From Alkalihalobacterium sp048323755 (GTDB lineage: Bacteria; Bacillota; Bacilli; Bacillales; Bacillaceae_F), in contig NZ_JBLWFS010000017.1 of NCBI RefSeq assembly GCF_048323755.1, forward strand, positions 1-64,000: DNA of 64,000 bases. The letters are read 5' to 3'. The notes beneath the pieces were generated by a model. That model was given only the letters and a program-made list of their open reading frames with translations. It had not been told where the DNA came from and did not search any database. Numbering within the stretch: position 1 is the first letter of the stretch; the number at the start of each line of letters is the position of its first letter. Below, one piece after another: positions 8,361 through 16,361 of the stretch. The position numbers were made by a program, and so were the translations under genes.

Positions 8361-8373
8361 TGGAATTATTCCA
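8361..8373. promoter_or_regulatory. Operator-like palindrome at the receptor promoter
   Basis: TGGAAT-T-ATTCCA is a perfect inverted repeat with a single central base. It sits about 8-20 bp downstream of the predicted -10, around the expected transcription start, where a repressor would block initiation. The binding protein is unknown. Confidence 0.35.
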
Positions 8374-8380
8374 CAAATTC

Positions 8381-8410
8381 AATATAACACCATGATTTTA
8401 CAGAAGTCAA
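8381..8410 (-). promoter_or_regulatory. SigA-type promoter of the receptor-peptide operon
   Basis: On the minus strand TTGACT (8410-8405), an 18-bp spacer and TATATT (8386-8381) precede the receptor ATG by about 48 bp. The near-consensus boxes and short leader support the chosen start. Confidence 0.6.
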
Positions 8411-8789
8411 TAAAGTAGCTGCACTTATTGTTATTTAATTTAGAAAATTATATTTCTACAAATGACACTAACTCTATTAGATTTGTTTTTCTTTGACTGA
8501 AAATAAAAAGGTCCTGCATCAAGTGGTTTGAAACGGGATATAAAAATTATATTGAATCTATATAAAAAGATAGAATGGTGAAAATCTTTCGACAAATAAA
8601 TGAAGAATTTTAGCAAATAAAAACTAATTATAGAATACTATGTTAGAACAATTGTCAGAAGAATAATGGATGTAGGAGACTATGCCAATAATTGTTTAAT
8701 TGAAGCGTTATACTACGATTTTCTTTTCTTGTGGGCTGTAGTAGATTCCCTTATAGTGGAAAGACAAGCAGATGTAAGGGAGTGATTGG
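8411..8789. other. Intergenic stretch with no recognised feature
   Basis: AT-rich divergent region between the receptor promoter and the 8790 gene. I see no ORF with a ribosome binding site, no strong hairpin and no convincing promoter for the plus-strand gene. Confidence 0.5.
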
Positions 8790-9392
8790 ATGTCTAGAAA
8801 AACCTTTGGTTACGGTGGCATCGCTGTTGTTTTATTAATTATTATAGGCGCCTTAACGGGACTTACTTTTCATCAAAATAACGATAAGACGGCAGGAGTC
8901 GCTGAAGAACAAATAGAAGCTGCTTCAGTTGATGAAGCTGGAGAAGAAGTTAAAAATGAAGAGGGAGTTACGTCTGGGGAAGAAGTCACGAATGAAGAAA
9001 ATCAACAGATTGCTCATGAGGCGGAGTTGGATCAGTTGAGGCAGGTGGTTGCTGATTCGCACAGTACTTTAAATGTAGCTGTTGGTTGGCAAGGACACCG
9101 AAACTTTTCATGGGCGGATCGAACAAAAGAATTGAAAAGTCTTGTAAATGCTAAAAGGCCTTTATTAGAGGGAATTACTGACAATGATATAGAGCAAGAT
9201 ATCCTTAACGTTGTGGCATGTATTGAAAAAGCAATAATAGATCAAGATGTTGAAGGAATTTTATTGGCGCATCGTATCATGCATGATTTAGATTATTATA
9301 TTAATGGGAATGAAGCAGATGGAATTCTATATCATGTTACACATTATGGAACGGATCAAAATGTAGAGGAATTATACTCTTATATTCATTAG
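8790..9392 (+). CDS. Unknown membrane-anchored extracytoplasmic protein
   Basis: Not recognised. The 200 residues begin with a signal-anchor (Arg-Lys, then hydrophobic about 8-27). A strongly acidic, low-complexity linker (about 33-75, many E/V/A/G) follows, then a compact C-terminal domain (about 76-200). That domain contains the aromatic WQGHRNFSWADR patch and a helical A-H-R-I-M-H-D-L-D-Y-Y-I-N-G segment with several histidines, possibly metal or heme related, but this is speculation. There is no lipobox cysteine. Start ATG follows AAGGGAGTG. It is monocistronic and convergent with a cupredoxin gene. Confidence 0.7.
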   Translation: MSRKTFGYGGIAVVLLIIIGALTGLTFHQNNDKTAGVAEEQIEAASVDEAGEEVKNEEGVTSGEEVTNEENQQIAHEAELDQLRQVVADSHSTLNVAVGWQGHRNFSWADRTKELKSLVNAKRPLLEGITDNDIEQDILNVVACIEKAIIDQDVEGILLAHRIMHDLDYYINGNEADGILYHVTHYGTDQNVEELYSYIH

Positions 9393-9423
9393 AATAATGT
9401 TCTATAGTTTTTTAAAAAGTATT

Positions 9424-9474
9424 GGCTGACTCGTTAGTGTGATTTTGTTAACTAGAATTCTAGCTGAGTCAGCC
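9424..9474. terminator. Inverted repeat between convergent genes
   Basis: GGCTGACTC (9424-9432) and GAGTCAGCC (9466-9474) are perfect complements with a 33-nt loop holding the palindrome CTAGAATTCTAG. There is no T-tract on the plus side, so termination efficiency is doubtful. Confidence 0.5.
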
Positions 9475-9506
9475 TATTAATCTGTTGTTTGTGCCTTTTG
9501 CTTTTA

Positions 9507-9947
9507 TTAATCAACTATGAGATAGGCAATCATAGGTCCGTTATGGTCTTTATTTGCGTGGGCAGTACAGATAAGTCGATAAACCCCCTCTTCTGTAAAG
9601 TGAAGATCTAAGACTGTTTCCTCTCCTTTTTTTACAGTACCTTTAACGTCAGTTCCCTCAATTATGAAAGGGTGTTCCTTTCCGTTTACTCCGTAAATCG
9701 TTAGCTTTACCTTTTTGTCTTTCGGGACGTAGATTGTGCCAGGGTCCCAGCGATACGATTCAATTACCTTTCCATCCTCAGTTTTAGCCTTGATTTCACT
9801 AGTCACCATATGAATTTCAAACTCTTCTGCAACAGACTGTGATCCTGCTTCAGTTACTGCTCTAGAGTTGAAAATATACCAACTAAACCCGATAAAGAGC
9901 ACGGCGATGGCAAGAAAAAACCACTTTTTTTTAATGATGATTAACAT
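9507..9947 (-). CDS. Membrane-anchored cupredoxin-domain protein
   Basis: Predicted type-1 (blue) copper protein facing outside the cell, likely an electron carrier or copper-handling protein. The 146 residues start with a lysine-rich segment and one transmembrane helix (about 9-26). A beta-rich cupredoxin domain follows. Ligands are visible: His in G-K-E-H-P-F (about 92), then C-T-A-H (about 127-130) and Met in N-G-P-M (about 139). Only one cysteine is present, so this is a mononuclear site and not CuA of cytochrome oxidase. The start ATG at 9947 follows GGGGG. No oxidase genes are adjacent. Confidence 0.75.
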   Translation of the reverse strand: MLIIIKKKWFFLAIAVLFIGFSWYIFNSRAVTEAGSQSVAEEFEIHMVTSEIKAKTEDGKVIESYRWDPGTIYVPKDKKVKLTIYGVNGKEHPFIIEGTDVKGTVKKGEETVLDLHFTEEGVYRLICTAHANKDHNGPMIAYLIVD

Positions 9948-10028
9948 ACAGATTGCCCCCTTTAAAATGTGTGCTTAATAGACTATATGAATGGGTAAGG
10001 GGGAACTTGTCTATTTTTTTACTTTATT

Positions 10029-10120
10029 AAGGAGTGTTAATGAGAAAATAATATACTGTTGACTTTGAGTAGTCTCAAAATCGAAATACCAGTTCTAACC
10101 CAAAGTCAACAGCACTCCTT
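10029..10120. repeat. Nested palindrome of about 92 bp, repeat-like
   Basis: Outer arms AAGGAGTG (10029-10036) and CACTCCTT (10113-10120) enclose inner arms CTGTTGACTTTG (10056-10067) and CAAAGTCAACAG (10101-10112), all perfect. It lies just past the stop of the minus-strand DUF2515 gene and could terminate it. A partly similar sequence containing CCCAAACTCAACA occurs at 18967-18979 beside another palindrome, suggesting a dispersed element. Confidence 0.6.
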
Positions 10121-10127
10121 GAAAGGA

Positions 10128-11318
10128 TTACAATACGGAAGAAGCGACTAACATTTTTTGCAGCTTTAGACAATAGTCGTGAGTGATATCAAAACGAGTG
10201 GGTGTGCTAATTGGTGCAAAATAATCTAATGTTTGTGTACTCTCATACCAATCGCTTTGATCTGAAAAGGAGTGTGTTATATTCCCCCATGCTTTGGTTA
10301 AAGGCGGGCTGTAGATAATTGGTTCTCTTTGGTTACAAACTAATTGAGTAGCAGGGGGATTAGTTATATCTTCTTTTGAAAAGACATTAGGCCAGAAGTC
10401 ATTTCTTGAACCTGTGTGGTGAGTTGAATCAGCAAATGACGTAACATCATTCGATAGTTCATCAATCCCAAATAAAATAGAATAAAGACGTTTTCCTATT
10501 TCTATTCTCTCGGCAACATTTGAGAAGTCTCGAACAGAAAATCCCGCCAATCTAACCTTATTGTCTTGATAGTGATAAGGAAATAAAACTTGGGTAAATT
10601 GTAAAAATTCTTGAGCTTGAAATAGTATCGTGTTTAGTACGTTTTCTTGAAAAAACGGGTTATGAATAACGCGTTTCTCAATGTAATGTTGCTCATTAAT
10701 AATTAGAGCGATCGTAAGAAACTGAGAGTTTTTTTCAGAATTAAAAAGATTCCAAACCGGTTGCATGAACGCTGAAACGTTGAAGTATGGCAGTAAGTGA
10801 AAGAGGTTTTTATTTTGCTGCTTACCTTGTTCATATAATAATAGTTGAGGAAAAGCATCTTGAAAAATGTTAGCATTGGCTTTTTCTAGAAACATAAAAA
10901 AATCGTGTTGTTGCTGCTCTGAAAGAATGGAACGTAATAAGTTGCCTTTTAGGTCTGTCATATTCCAGCCGCCATTTCGGGAGACAAGGTGTGCAAGAAA
11001 AGCCCAGTGAATTTCAGGGTTTCTTTTATAAAACTGAAGGTAAGCGTCTGTTCGAGTAATGTTATTTTGGTTTAATTGTTTCGTTTTCTTCTTAATGTCA
11101 TTAATGGTGATCTTTTCATCAGTAGATAGAGAGGTTGTCAGTGGATGAGTGTTAGTTTGTAATTGATGTGATAATTTCTCTAGAAGAGTGTTAGGTATGT
11201 GAATTTCTTTCCATTTAATGTTTGCTTTTGCTTCATATTTATATTTTTTTAGTTTATTAGAGGTTAGAGATAACAATTGAAAAGGTATTTCAGCAAGTTT
11301 TTTTAAAGATTTTAACAT
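10128..11318 (-). CDS. DUF2515 family protein (YppC-like)
   Basis: Function unknown. The 396-residue product has the conserved core of DUF2515 as I recall it: a R-T-D-A-Y-L-x-F-Y segment, then R-N-P-E-I-H-W-A-F-L-A-H-L-V-S-R-N-G-G-W-N-M-T-D-L-K (about 104-130). B. subtilis YppC belongs here. No signal peptide or strong membrane segment is seen; a basic N-terminus (many Lys) precedes the core. The start is the ATG at 11318 behind GGAGGGGGA; an upstream in-frame ATG overlaps that site. It lies 68 bp after the transporter gene on the same strand, with no terminator between, so they may be co-transcribed. Confidence 0.75.
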   Translation of the reverse strand: MLKSLKKLAEIPFQLLSLTSNKLKKYKYEAKANIKWKEIHIPNTLLEKLSHQLQTNTHPLTTSLSTDEKITINDIKKKTKQLNQNNITRTDAYLQFYKRNPEIHWAFLAHLVSRNGGWNMTDLKGNLLRSILSEQQQHDFFMFLEKANANIFQDAFPQLLLYEQGKQQNKNLFHLLPYFNVSAFMQPVWNLFNSEKNSQFLTIALIINEQHYIEKRVIHNPFFQENVLNTILFQAQEFLQFTQVLFPYHYQDNKVRLAGFSVRDFSNVAERIEIGKRLYSILFGIDELSNDVTSFADSTHHTGSRNDFWPNVFSKEDITNPPATQLVCNQREPIIYSPPLTKAWGNITHSFSDQSDWYESTQTLDYFAPISTPTRFDITHDYCLKLQKMLVASSVL

Positions 11319-11386
11319 CGCAAAGTCCCCCTCCATAAAGTATATGTATGAAGAGGGGATGCGTTTTTCGTTTTCTTAAGAAATAC

Positions 11387-12349
11387 TTAAACCGCTTTTG
11401 GCAGTTGCTTTTTTGTTTTACTTGAAACGAGGCTGTGTACAATCATACCGAACATAATAATAAGTACTCCGGTTAATGCCAATGGGCTTGGGAAAGGAGA
11501 TGCCAGCCATAAAACGTCACCTACCATGACAAAAATCACTTGGGTGGACTGTGTGGCTTCAACTGCTCCTAGCTTTTCAGGTGAATGTCTAGTGAGGTCT
11601 GTCGCAAAAAAGAATAATGAAGTGGCAATGACACCTGAACATACAGCTACAATAAAGGTTTGCTGTACTTGAATAGTACTTGGTGGTCCAACAGAAATGA
11701 AGCCATACCCCGCTAATAGCAGCCAGAACGGTGTGCTTGCTATCGTCATTCCGAGTATTCGCTGAAAAGTATCTAATCGCCCGTTGCATACTTCCATCAT
11801 TTTTCGATTTCCTAATGGATAGGCAAAAGTTGCGATAATGACCGGAATAAACCCTAACAATAAAAGGTCTAAACTTGAATGTTTAAATTGTGTACTTTGA
11901 ATAAATACAATGCCGATAAAAATAATCGATGAAATGATTAAGGCTCTTTTTGGAATGGTTTGTCTTACTCTTTGCAGTCCGTTAGTAGTTGTAATCATCG
12001 TTGAAAATAAAGGAGTAAGGAGTAAACCGGCTATAATTGTGAACTGCCATGTTCCAGCAATCAGCCAACTTGGACCATAGGCTGCAGCAAATGTAATCGG
12101 GACATAGAAAAGAACGAATCCTACAAAACTCCATAACAACCATACCCCAATATTCTCTTTCATTACTACTAGTAACGGCTTTAAATTGTTCCTAAAATAA
12201 ACGATTAGCAAAAAGAAAGGTAACATGAAGAGAAAACGGAGGGAGGCACTCCAAATCCAGGTTCCGCCTGTTAGTTCCATCGAGCGATTTAAAATGAATG
12301 TAAAGGCGAAAAAGAAAGAAGAAAGTATCCCGAGTACTATACTTTTCAT
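11387..12349 (-). CDS. DMT-superfamily transporter, multidrug-resistance efflux type
   Basis: Integral membrane protein of about ten helices in 320 residues, with the two-times-five layout of EamA/DMT exporters. The N-terminal S-S-F-F-F-A-F-T-F-I-L-N-R-S-M-E and G-G-T-W-I-W-S-A-S-L-R motifs fit the multidrug resistance efflux transporter family (EmrE-related, PF13536). Transported compound unknown. The start is the ATG at 12349 with GGTGG upstream; a TTG four codons earlier overlaps it. A perfect palindrome lies about 34 bp upstream, so a local repressor is likely. Confidence 0.75.
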   Translation of the reverse strand: MKSIVLGILSSFFFAFTFILNRSMELTGGTWIWSASLRFLFMLPFFLLIVYFRNNLKPLLVVMKENIGVWLLWSFVGFVLFYVPITFAAAYGPSWLIAGTWQFTIIAGLLLTPLFSTMITTTNGLQRVRQTIPKRALIISSIIFIGIVFIQSTQFKHSSLDLLLLGFIPVIIATFAYPLGNRKMMEVCNGRLDTFQRILGMTIASTPFWLLLAGYGFISVGPPSTIQVQQTFIVAVCSGVIATSLFFFATDLTRHSPEKLGAVEATQSTQVIFVMVGDVLWLASPFPSPLALTGVLIIMFGMIVHSLVSSKTKKQLPKAV

Positions 12350-12382
12350 AAATTCCACCAACCTAATAAAAATAATATAACA

Positions 12383-12397
12383 AACATACTGTATGTT
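12383..12397. promoter_or_regulatory. Palindromic operator in the DMT/M42 divergent region
   Basis: AACATAC-T-GTATGTT is a perfect inverted repeat (7-base arms, 1-base centre), 34 bp upstream of the minus-strand DMT gene and next to TATA-rich -10-like sequence. The form suits a TetR, MarR or PadR-like repressor, but no regulator gene is adjacent. Confidence 0.45.
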
Positions 12398-12436
12398 ATA
12401 TTATACATAATGTTCAGAAAAAAGAAATGGTGAATA

Positions 12437-12445
12437 TGATATAAT
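12437..12445 (+). promoter_or_regulatory. Extended -10 promoter for the M42 peptidase gene
   Basis: TG-A-TATAAT at 12437-12445, 46 bp before the start codon, is a perfect extended -10. A convincing -35 is not seen. Confidence 0.45.
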
Positions 12446-12491
12446 TTATTAATTCGAGTTCCTAAATAAATGTAAAAAGCGAGGTTTTTTT

Positions 12492-13556
12492 ATGTATGAA
12501 TTACTAAAAACAATGACTTCATTACACGGTCCATGCGGGTATGAGCAACCGGTTACAAGATGGGTGAAAGATACAGTCGAGGAATTAGTGGACGAGTTGT
12601 ATGTTGACGGTCTTGGTAATGTCATTGCGCGTAAAAAAGGAACAGCACCTGGTCCTAAAACGATTATTACAGCCCATATGGATGAGATTGGTTTTATCGT
12701 GAAAAAAATTGAGGGAAATGGTTTGATTCGTTTTGAAAAGTTAGGAGGTCATGATGATCGCATCCTGCTCGCTCAGAAAGTTCAACTGCGTACAAAAACG
12801 GGACTCCTTACTGGTGTTATCGGTACGATCTCTGCTCATTTTGCTAAATTTGATGATGCACAAAAGGTGCGTAACCATAGACAGCTGTACATAGATATCG
12901 GTGCTTCATCGAAAGAAGCTGCTGAACAATTAGGAGTAGAGATTGGAAACCCCATTACATGGGCACCGTCTATGGAGTTTTTAGGAAATGAGCAGACGGG
13001 AAGAATTGTTGGTAAAGGCTTTGACGACCGAGCAGGTTGTGCCGTAATCATCCAAACGCTCAAAGAACTGCAAGGCACTGATTTTGCTGGTGAAGTTGTC
13101 GCTATTTTTACAGTGCAAGAAGAAGTAGGCCTGCGAGGTGCTCAAGTGGCGGCCAGAAACATAGACGCTGATGTGGCGATTGCCATTGATACGACAGCGG
13201 TTAGTGATACGCCAGAAGAAACAATGGACCAAACCCTTCATTTAGGTGGAGGAACTGGAGTGAAGGTCATTGATTTTAGCTTAATTGCTCACCCAGTTGT
13301 TAAGGAAAAGCTGCTTCATCTTGCGAAAGAAAGAAACATTCAGTTCCAACATGAAGTATTTCCGGGCATTGGAACTGATGGGGGAGCAGTAAGTTTAGCA
13401 AATAAAGGAATCCCTACTGGAGTCTTATCGATCCCGTCACGCTATGCTCATTCTCCTGTAGAAGTTATTGATTTAGGTGATTTGGAAGCGACGAAAGAGC
13501 TACTGAAAGAATTTATTTTATCATTAAAAGAAGATTCTAGTTTTTCTTTTATTTAA
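12492..13556 (+). CDS. M42 family zinc/cobalt aminopeptidase (YtoP/FrvX-like)
   Basis: Cytoplasmic metallo-aminopeptidase of the tetrahedral M42 family. Its 354 residues show the dinuclear metal site: A-H-M-D-E-I-G (about 61-67), K-G-F-D-D-R-A-G (about 176-183), the catalytic Glu pair in V-Q-E-E-V-G-L-R-G (about 210-218), D-T in A-I-D-T-T and the late Y-A-H-S-P (about 318) histidine. Length matches the family (about 340-360). The start ATG has a GCGAGG ribosome binding site. A hairpin follows the stop. M42 enzymes were long annotated as endoglucanases; peptidase activity is the supported role. Confidence 0.9.
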   Translation: MYELLKTMTSLHGPCGYEQPVTRWVKDTVEELVDELYVDGLGNVIARKKGTAPGPKTIITAHMDEIGFIVKKIEGNGLIRFEKLGGHDDRILLAQKVQLRTKTGLLTGVIGTISAHFAKFDDAQKVRNHRQLYIDIGASSKEAAEQLGVEIGNPITWAPSMEFLGNEQTGRIVGKGFDDRAGCAVIIQTLKELQGTDFAGEVVAIFTVQEEVGLRGAQVAARNIDADVAIAIDTTAVSDTPEETMDQTLHLGGGTGVKVIDFSLIAHPVVKEKLLHLAKERNIQFQHEVFPGIGTDGGAVSLANKGIPTGVLSIPSRYAHSPVEVIDLGDLEATKELLKEFILSLKEDSSFSFI

Positions 13557-13572
13557 GCATATCTTCCCAACT

Positions 13573-13649
13573 AAAGTGTCTTTCCCGCGAACAACAATAC
13601 GGAATATTAATCGTAATGGTATTGTTCTTTTTGGGGAGGGCACTTTTTT
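13573..13649 (+). terminator. Probable terminator after the M42 gene
   Basis: AAAGTG near 13573 and the CACTTTTTT at 13641-13649 close an extended imperfect stem that also includes ACAATAC and GTATTGT. Confidence 0.5.
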
Positions 13650-13736
13650 GTAAAGTTCTGTTCAATTTCTCCTCATGATTCTCCATACAAAACATATATT
13701 TTGGAGAACAGCACATTATGAGGGGGGAATAAAAGT

Positions 13737-14576
13737 TTGTCAAACCGAGTATTAATTAGTCCGTGGGAAGAGCATCTGTTTTGGTTAGAAATATTACAAG
13801 ATCATGCCTATTTTGTCAGAGATCACTTATCGCCTAGTGAAACGGAGTGGGTACAAATAGCGCATGAATATATTGGTGTATTTGCTGACGTACTTGATCG
13901 ATTGAAACAATTAGACCAACGCTTAGCAGCTTCATCACCGGAAATGGTAGAGTTTTCTAAGATGGCTCATAACATTTCAAACCAGTATTATCAGTTTGAA
14001 GGTTATATGCAACAGCTACGACTTCAAAATCTAGTAAATCTGAATTTAACACCGACATATTTAAATGGTACATTAAGTGAAAATCGAGAATATTTACGAA
14101 TCCTTAGTTATTATGTTCAAGGGCAGGATTACCCACCGCTTCCACTAGTTGACCTTCTCGATTTATGGTTAGAAGATCAAGTGGGTCATTTGGTACTCTT
14201 GAGGAACGTATTGGATCCAATTGAAGTCGGACTTACGAGTCAAACAGATCTCTACATTACCGTGTTTAGAGGGTTTATCCTGCAAAATTTTCATATTAAA
14301 GGGTTTTTAAAGGTGATGCCGCATGGATTACCACGCTTGGATCGATTAGCTCGAGAAGTTGGAGAAGCAACATTAGAAACGAATGAGTTTATAAGACAAG
14401 TGGTTGAAATGTATGAAGGAACAGAAGTGTTAACTCGAACAACGTTACGTTTTTTTGAACACCATTTTCCAGAAACTTGTTATTTTATCAAACATTTAAG
14501 CAAATTTGCACCGGAATTAACAGAAGAAGCCATGCAATGTTCATTACTAAAGCCGTCTTTTCCCGTAGGGCAATAG
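13737..14576 (+). CDS. DUF2935 family protein, two-repeat helical bundle
   Basis: A 279-residue alpha-helical protein with two related halves. Each half holds a W-x-E-H/D-L-x-F-W-L-E- or W-L-E-D-Q-V-G-H-type motif with repeated Glu/His spacing (E12-H13 with H23; a D-L-W-L-E-D-Q-V-G-H stretch near 150; Q-N-F-H about 185). This resembles the putative metal-binding DUF2935 family of spore formers. Start is TTG at 13737 with an AGGGGGG ribosome binding site 9 nt upstream. Biological role unknown. It lies upstream of the first germination operon, separated by a terminator, so a sporulation link is only suggested by position. Confidence 0.65.
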   Translation: MSNRVLISPWEEHLFWLEILQDHAYFVRDHLSPSETEWVQIAHEYIGVFADVLDRLKQLDQRLAASSPEMVEFSKMAHNISNQYYQFEGYMQQLRLQNLVNLNLTPTYLNGTLSENREYLRILSYYVQGQDYPPLPLVDLLDLWLEDQVGHLVLLRNVLDPIEVGLTSQTDLYITVFRGFILQNFHIKGFLKVMPHGLPRLDRLAREVGEATLETNEFIRQVVEMYEGTEVLTRTTLRFFEHHFPETCYFIKHLSKFAPELTEEAMQCSLLKPSFPVGQ

Positions 14577-14637
14577 GGGAAAAGAATATATATTATGGAG
14601 GGTTTTAGTTATTGGGGAAAAAAATTAAATAGCAGAC

Positions 14638-14680
14638 AAATAAGAGGTGATAATCGTATGTGATGTCACCTCTTATTTTT
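14638..14680 (+). terminator. Rho-independent terminator after the DUF2935 gene
   Basis: AAATAAGAGGTGA (14638-14650) pairs with TCACCTCTTATTT (14666-14678), followed by T residues. Confidence 0.8.
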
Positions 14681-14833
14681 ATGGGTACAGCGATATGTTT
14701 GCTTTAACATGATAGTTTATGATGGAGTTACTTTAATGAGAAAAAATCATCCTCAGTACAAATCATTCTGTATACATGATTATCCTCCTTTTGGAAATAG
14801 TAGTAATACAGCGGTAAATGGGGGTATTTTTTC

Positions 14834-16360
14834 TTGAAGAGACGAATTAAAAGACGACCACAACAAGAAAAGGACAGAAGCCTTCAAGAGGACAATTACT
14901 TTGAGAAGAATGTTACTTTCATTAAAGAGACGTTTTCATACCCAGAAAACACGGATCTTACCTGTAGAAACATCCGGTTAAGTGGCATATATGTAGATGC
15001 CACGTTATTTTTGGTTAATGGTATGGTGGATTATGATGCCGTACAGCTTCATATTATTAAACCTTTACAAGAGATGCAGCTCGTCTATGAACCGACAGAA
15101 GAGTTGGAACCCTTTTTAATAGAAAATGTGTTATCCGTAAAAGAGGCGAAGGTAATAAAGGATCAAAAAGAGTTTCTTACAGCATTAATCAGTGGACAAA
15201 CATTGCTGTTTATTAAAGGGATGAACAGCGCGATATCGATTGCGACGACTTCGTTTGAACATCGAGGCATAGAGCATCCTCAAACTGAAAATGTCATTAA
15301 AGGGCCTTTGGAATCCTTTACTGAATCGGTTTCTGTTAATCGGTCACTCATTCGAAAACAATTAAAAAATGTAGAATTAGTAACGGAAGAATTAACAGTA
15401 GGAAATCATGCGATACAAAGCGTTTCCCTCATGTATATTGGGACTTTAGTAAATGACGAGCTGCTAAAAAATGTCCGTGATCGAATTGAAAACATAGATG
15501 TTGATGCAGTACAAGGTTTAGCGATACTTGAACAGCATATTGAAGAAAGACCATACTCGTTAATACCTTCCATCTTATATTCCGAACGTCCGGATAGAGC
15601 TTGTGCTTTTTTGAATGAAGGGCATATCGTTTTATTAATGGATAATTCTCCAGCCTGTTTAGTCTTACCGATCACGTTCTGGGGACTTTTTCATACAGCT
15701 GAAGACTACTACCACAGATGGGCTTTTGGGAACTTTATTAGACTAATTCGCTTGGTTTCATTATTTATTGCGTTACTTGTGCCTTCACTATATATTGCGA
15801 TTTCGAATTATCATATTGAGATGTTTCCAACTGACTTATTATTAGCCATTGCAGCGACAAGAGAACGTATGCCTTTTCCAGCCATTGTAGAGGTGATTAT
15901 GATGGAAATTTCATTTGAATTACTTCGAGAAGCTGGAATTCGAATTCCTACACCGATCGGACCGACAATTGGAATTGTAGGAGCCCTAATCTTAGGACAA
16001 GCTGCAGTAGAAGCAGGTATCATTAGCCCTATTCTCGTGATAGTCGTTGCGATAACTGGCTTAGCTTCGTTTGCTATACCAGACATAAGTATGAACTTTA
16101 CTATAAGAATTACACGTTTTATCGTACTATTTTTTGCTGCGACCATGGGATTTTTCGGAATAGGTATCTTTCTCGTATTTGCCATTGCTTATGCGAATAA
16201 TGCAAAATCATTTGGAGTTCCATTTTTCTCACCACTAGCACCGCATACTCGTTCTTCTAAAGATATGATCGTAAGGCCCCCGGTGTGGAAACAATGGTTA
16301 CGTCCATTCTATGTGTTTCCAAAAGAGAAAGTTAGAGGTACTGAGCAGAGGGGGAAATAG
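14834..16360 (+). CDS. Spore germination receptor A subunit, GerA/GerK family (operon 1)
   Basis: Integral inner spore membrane subunit of a nutrient germinant receptor. The 508 residues comprise a charged start, a large soluble N-terminal region (about 30-290) with the family motif F-T-E-S-V-x-x-N-R-S-L-I-R-K (about 165-178), then membrane helices. The hallmark loop P-F-P-A-I-V-E-V plus E-L-L-R-E-A-G-I-R-I-P and G-Q-A-A-V-E-A-G (about 350-400) is present. Start is TTG at 14834 behind GGGGG, 9 nt away. It is first in an A-B-C-D operon: the B gene starts one base after its stop. Expression in the forespore under sigma-G is expected from the family, but I could not identify the promoter confidently. 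Confidence 0.9.
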   Translation: MKRRIKRRPQQEKDRSLQEDNYFEKNVTFIKETFSYPENTDLTCRNIRLSGIYVDATLFLVNGMVDYDAVQLHIIKPLQEMQLVYEPTEELEPFLIENVLSVKEAKVIKDQKEFLTALISGQTLLFIKGMNSAISIATTSFEHRGIEHPQTENVIKGPLESFTESVSVNRSLIRKQLKNVELVTEELTVGNHAIQSVSLMYIGTLVNDELLKNVRDRIENIDVDAVQGLAILEQHIEERPYSLIPSILYSERPDRACAFLNEGHIVLLMDNSPACLVLPITFWGLFHTAEDYYHRWAFGNFIRLIRLVSLFIALLVPSLYIAISNYHIEMFPTDLLLAIAATRERMPFPAIVEVIMMEISFELLREAGIRIPTPIGPTIGIVGALILGQAAVEAGIISPILVIVVAITGLASFAIPDISMNFTIRITRFIVLFFAATMGFFGIGIFLVFAIAYANNAKSFGVPFFSPLAPHTRSSKDMIVRPPVWKQWLRPFYVFPKEKVRGTEQRGK

Positions 16361-16361
16361 T

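Noticed and set aside
13549..13743. Minus-strand ORF of 64 codons between the M42 and DUF2935 genes
   Set aside because: It overlaps a hairpin terminator and the 5' region of the next gene, lacks a ribosome binding site and has no protein-like pattern.
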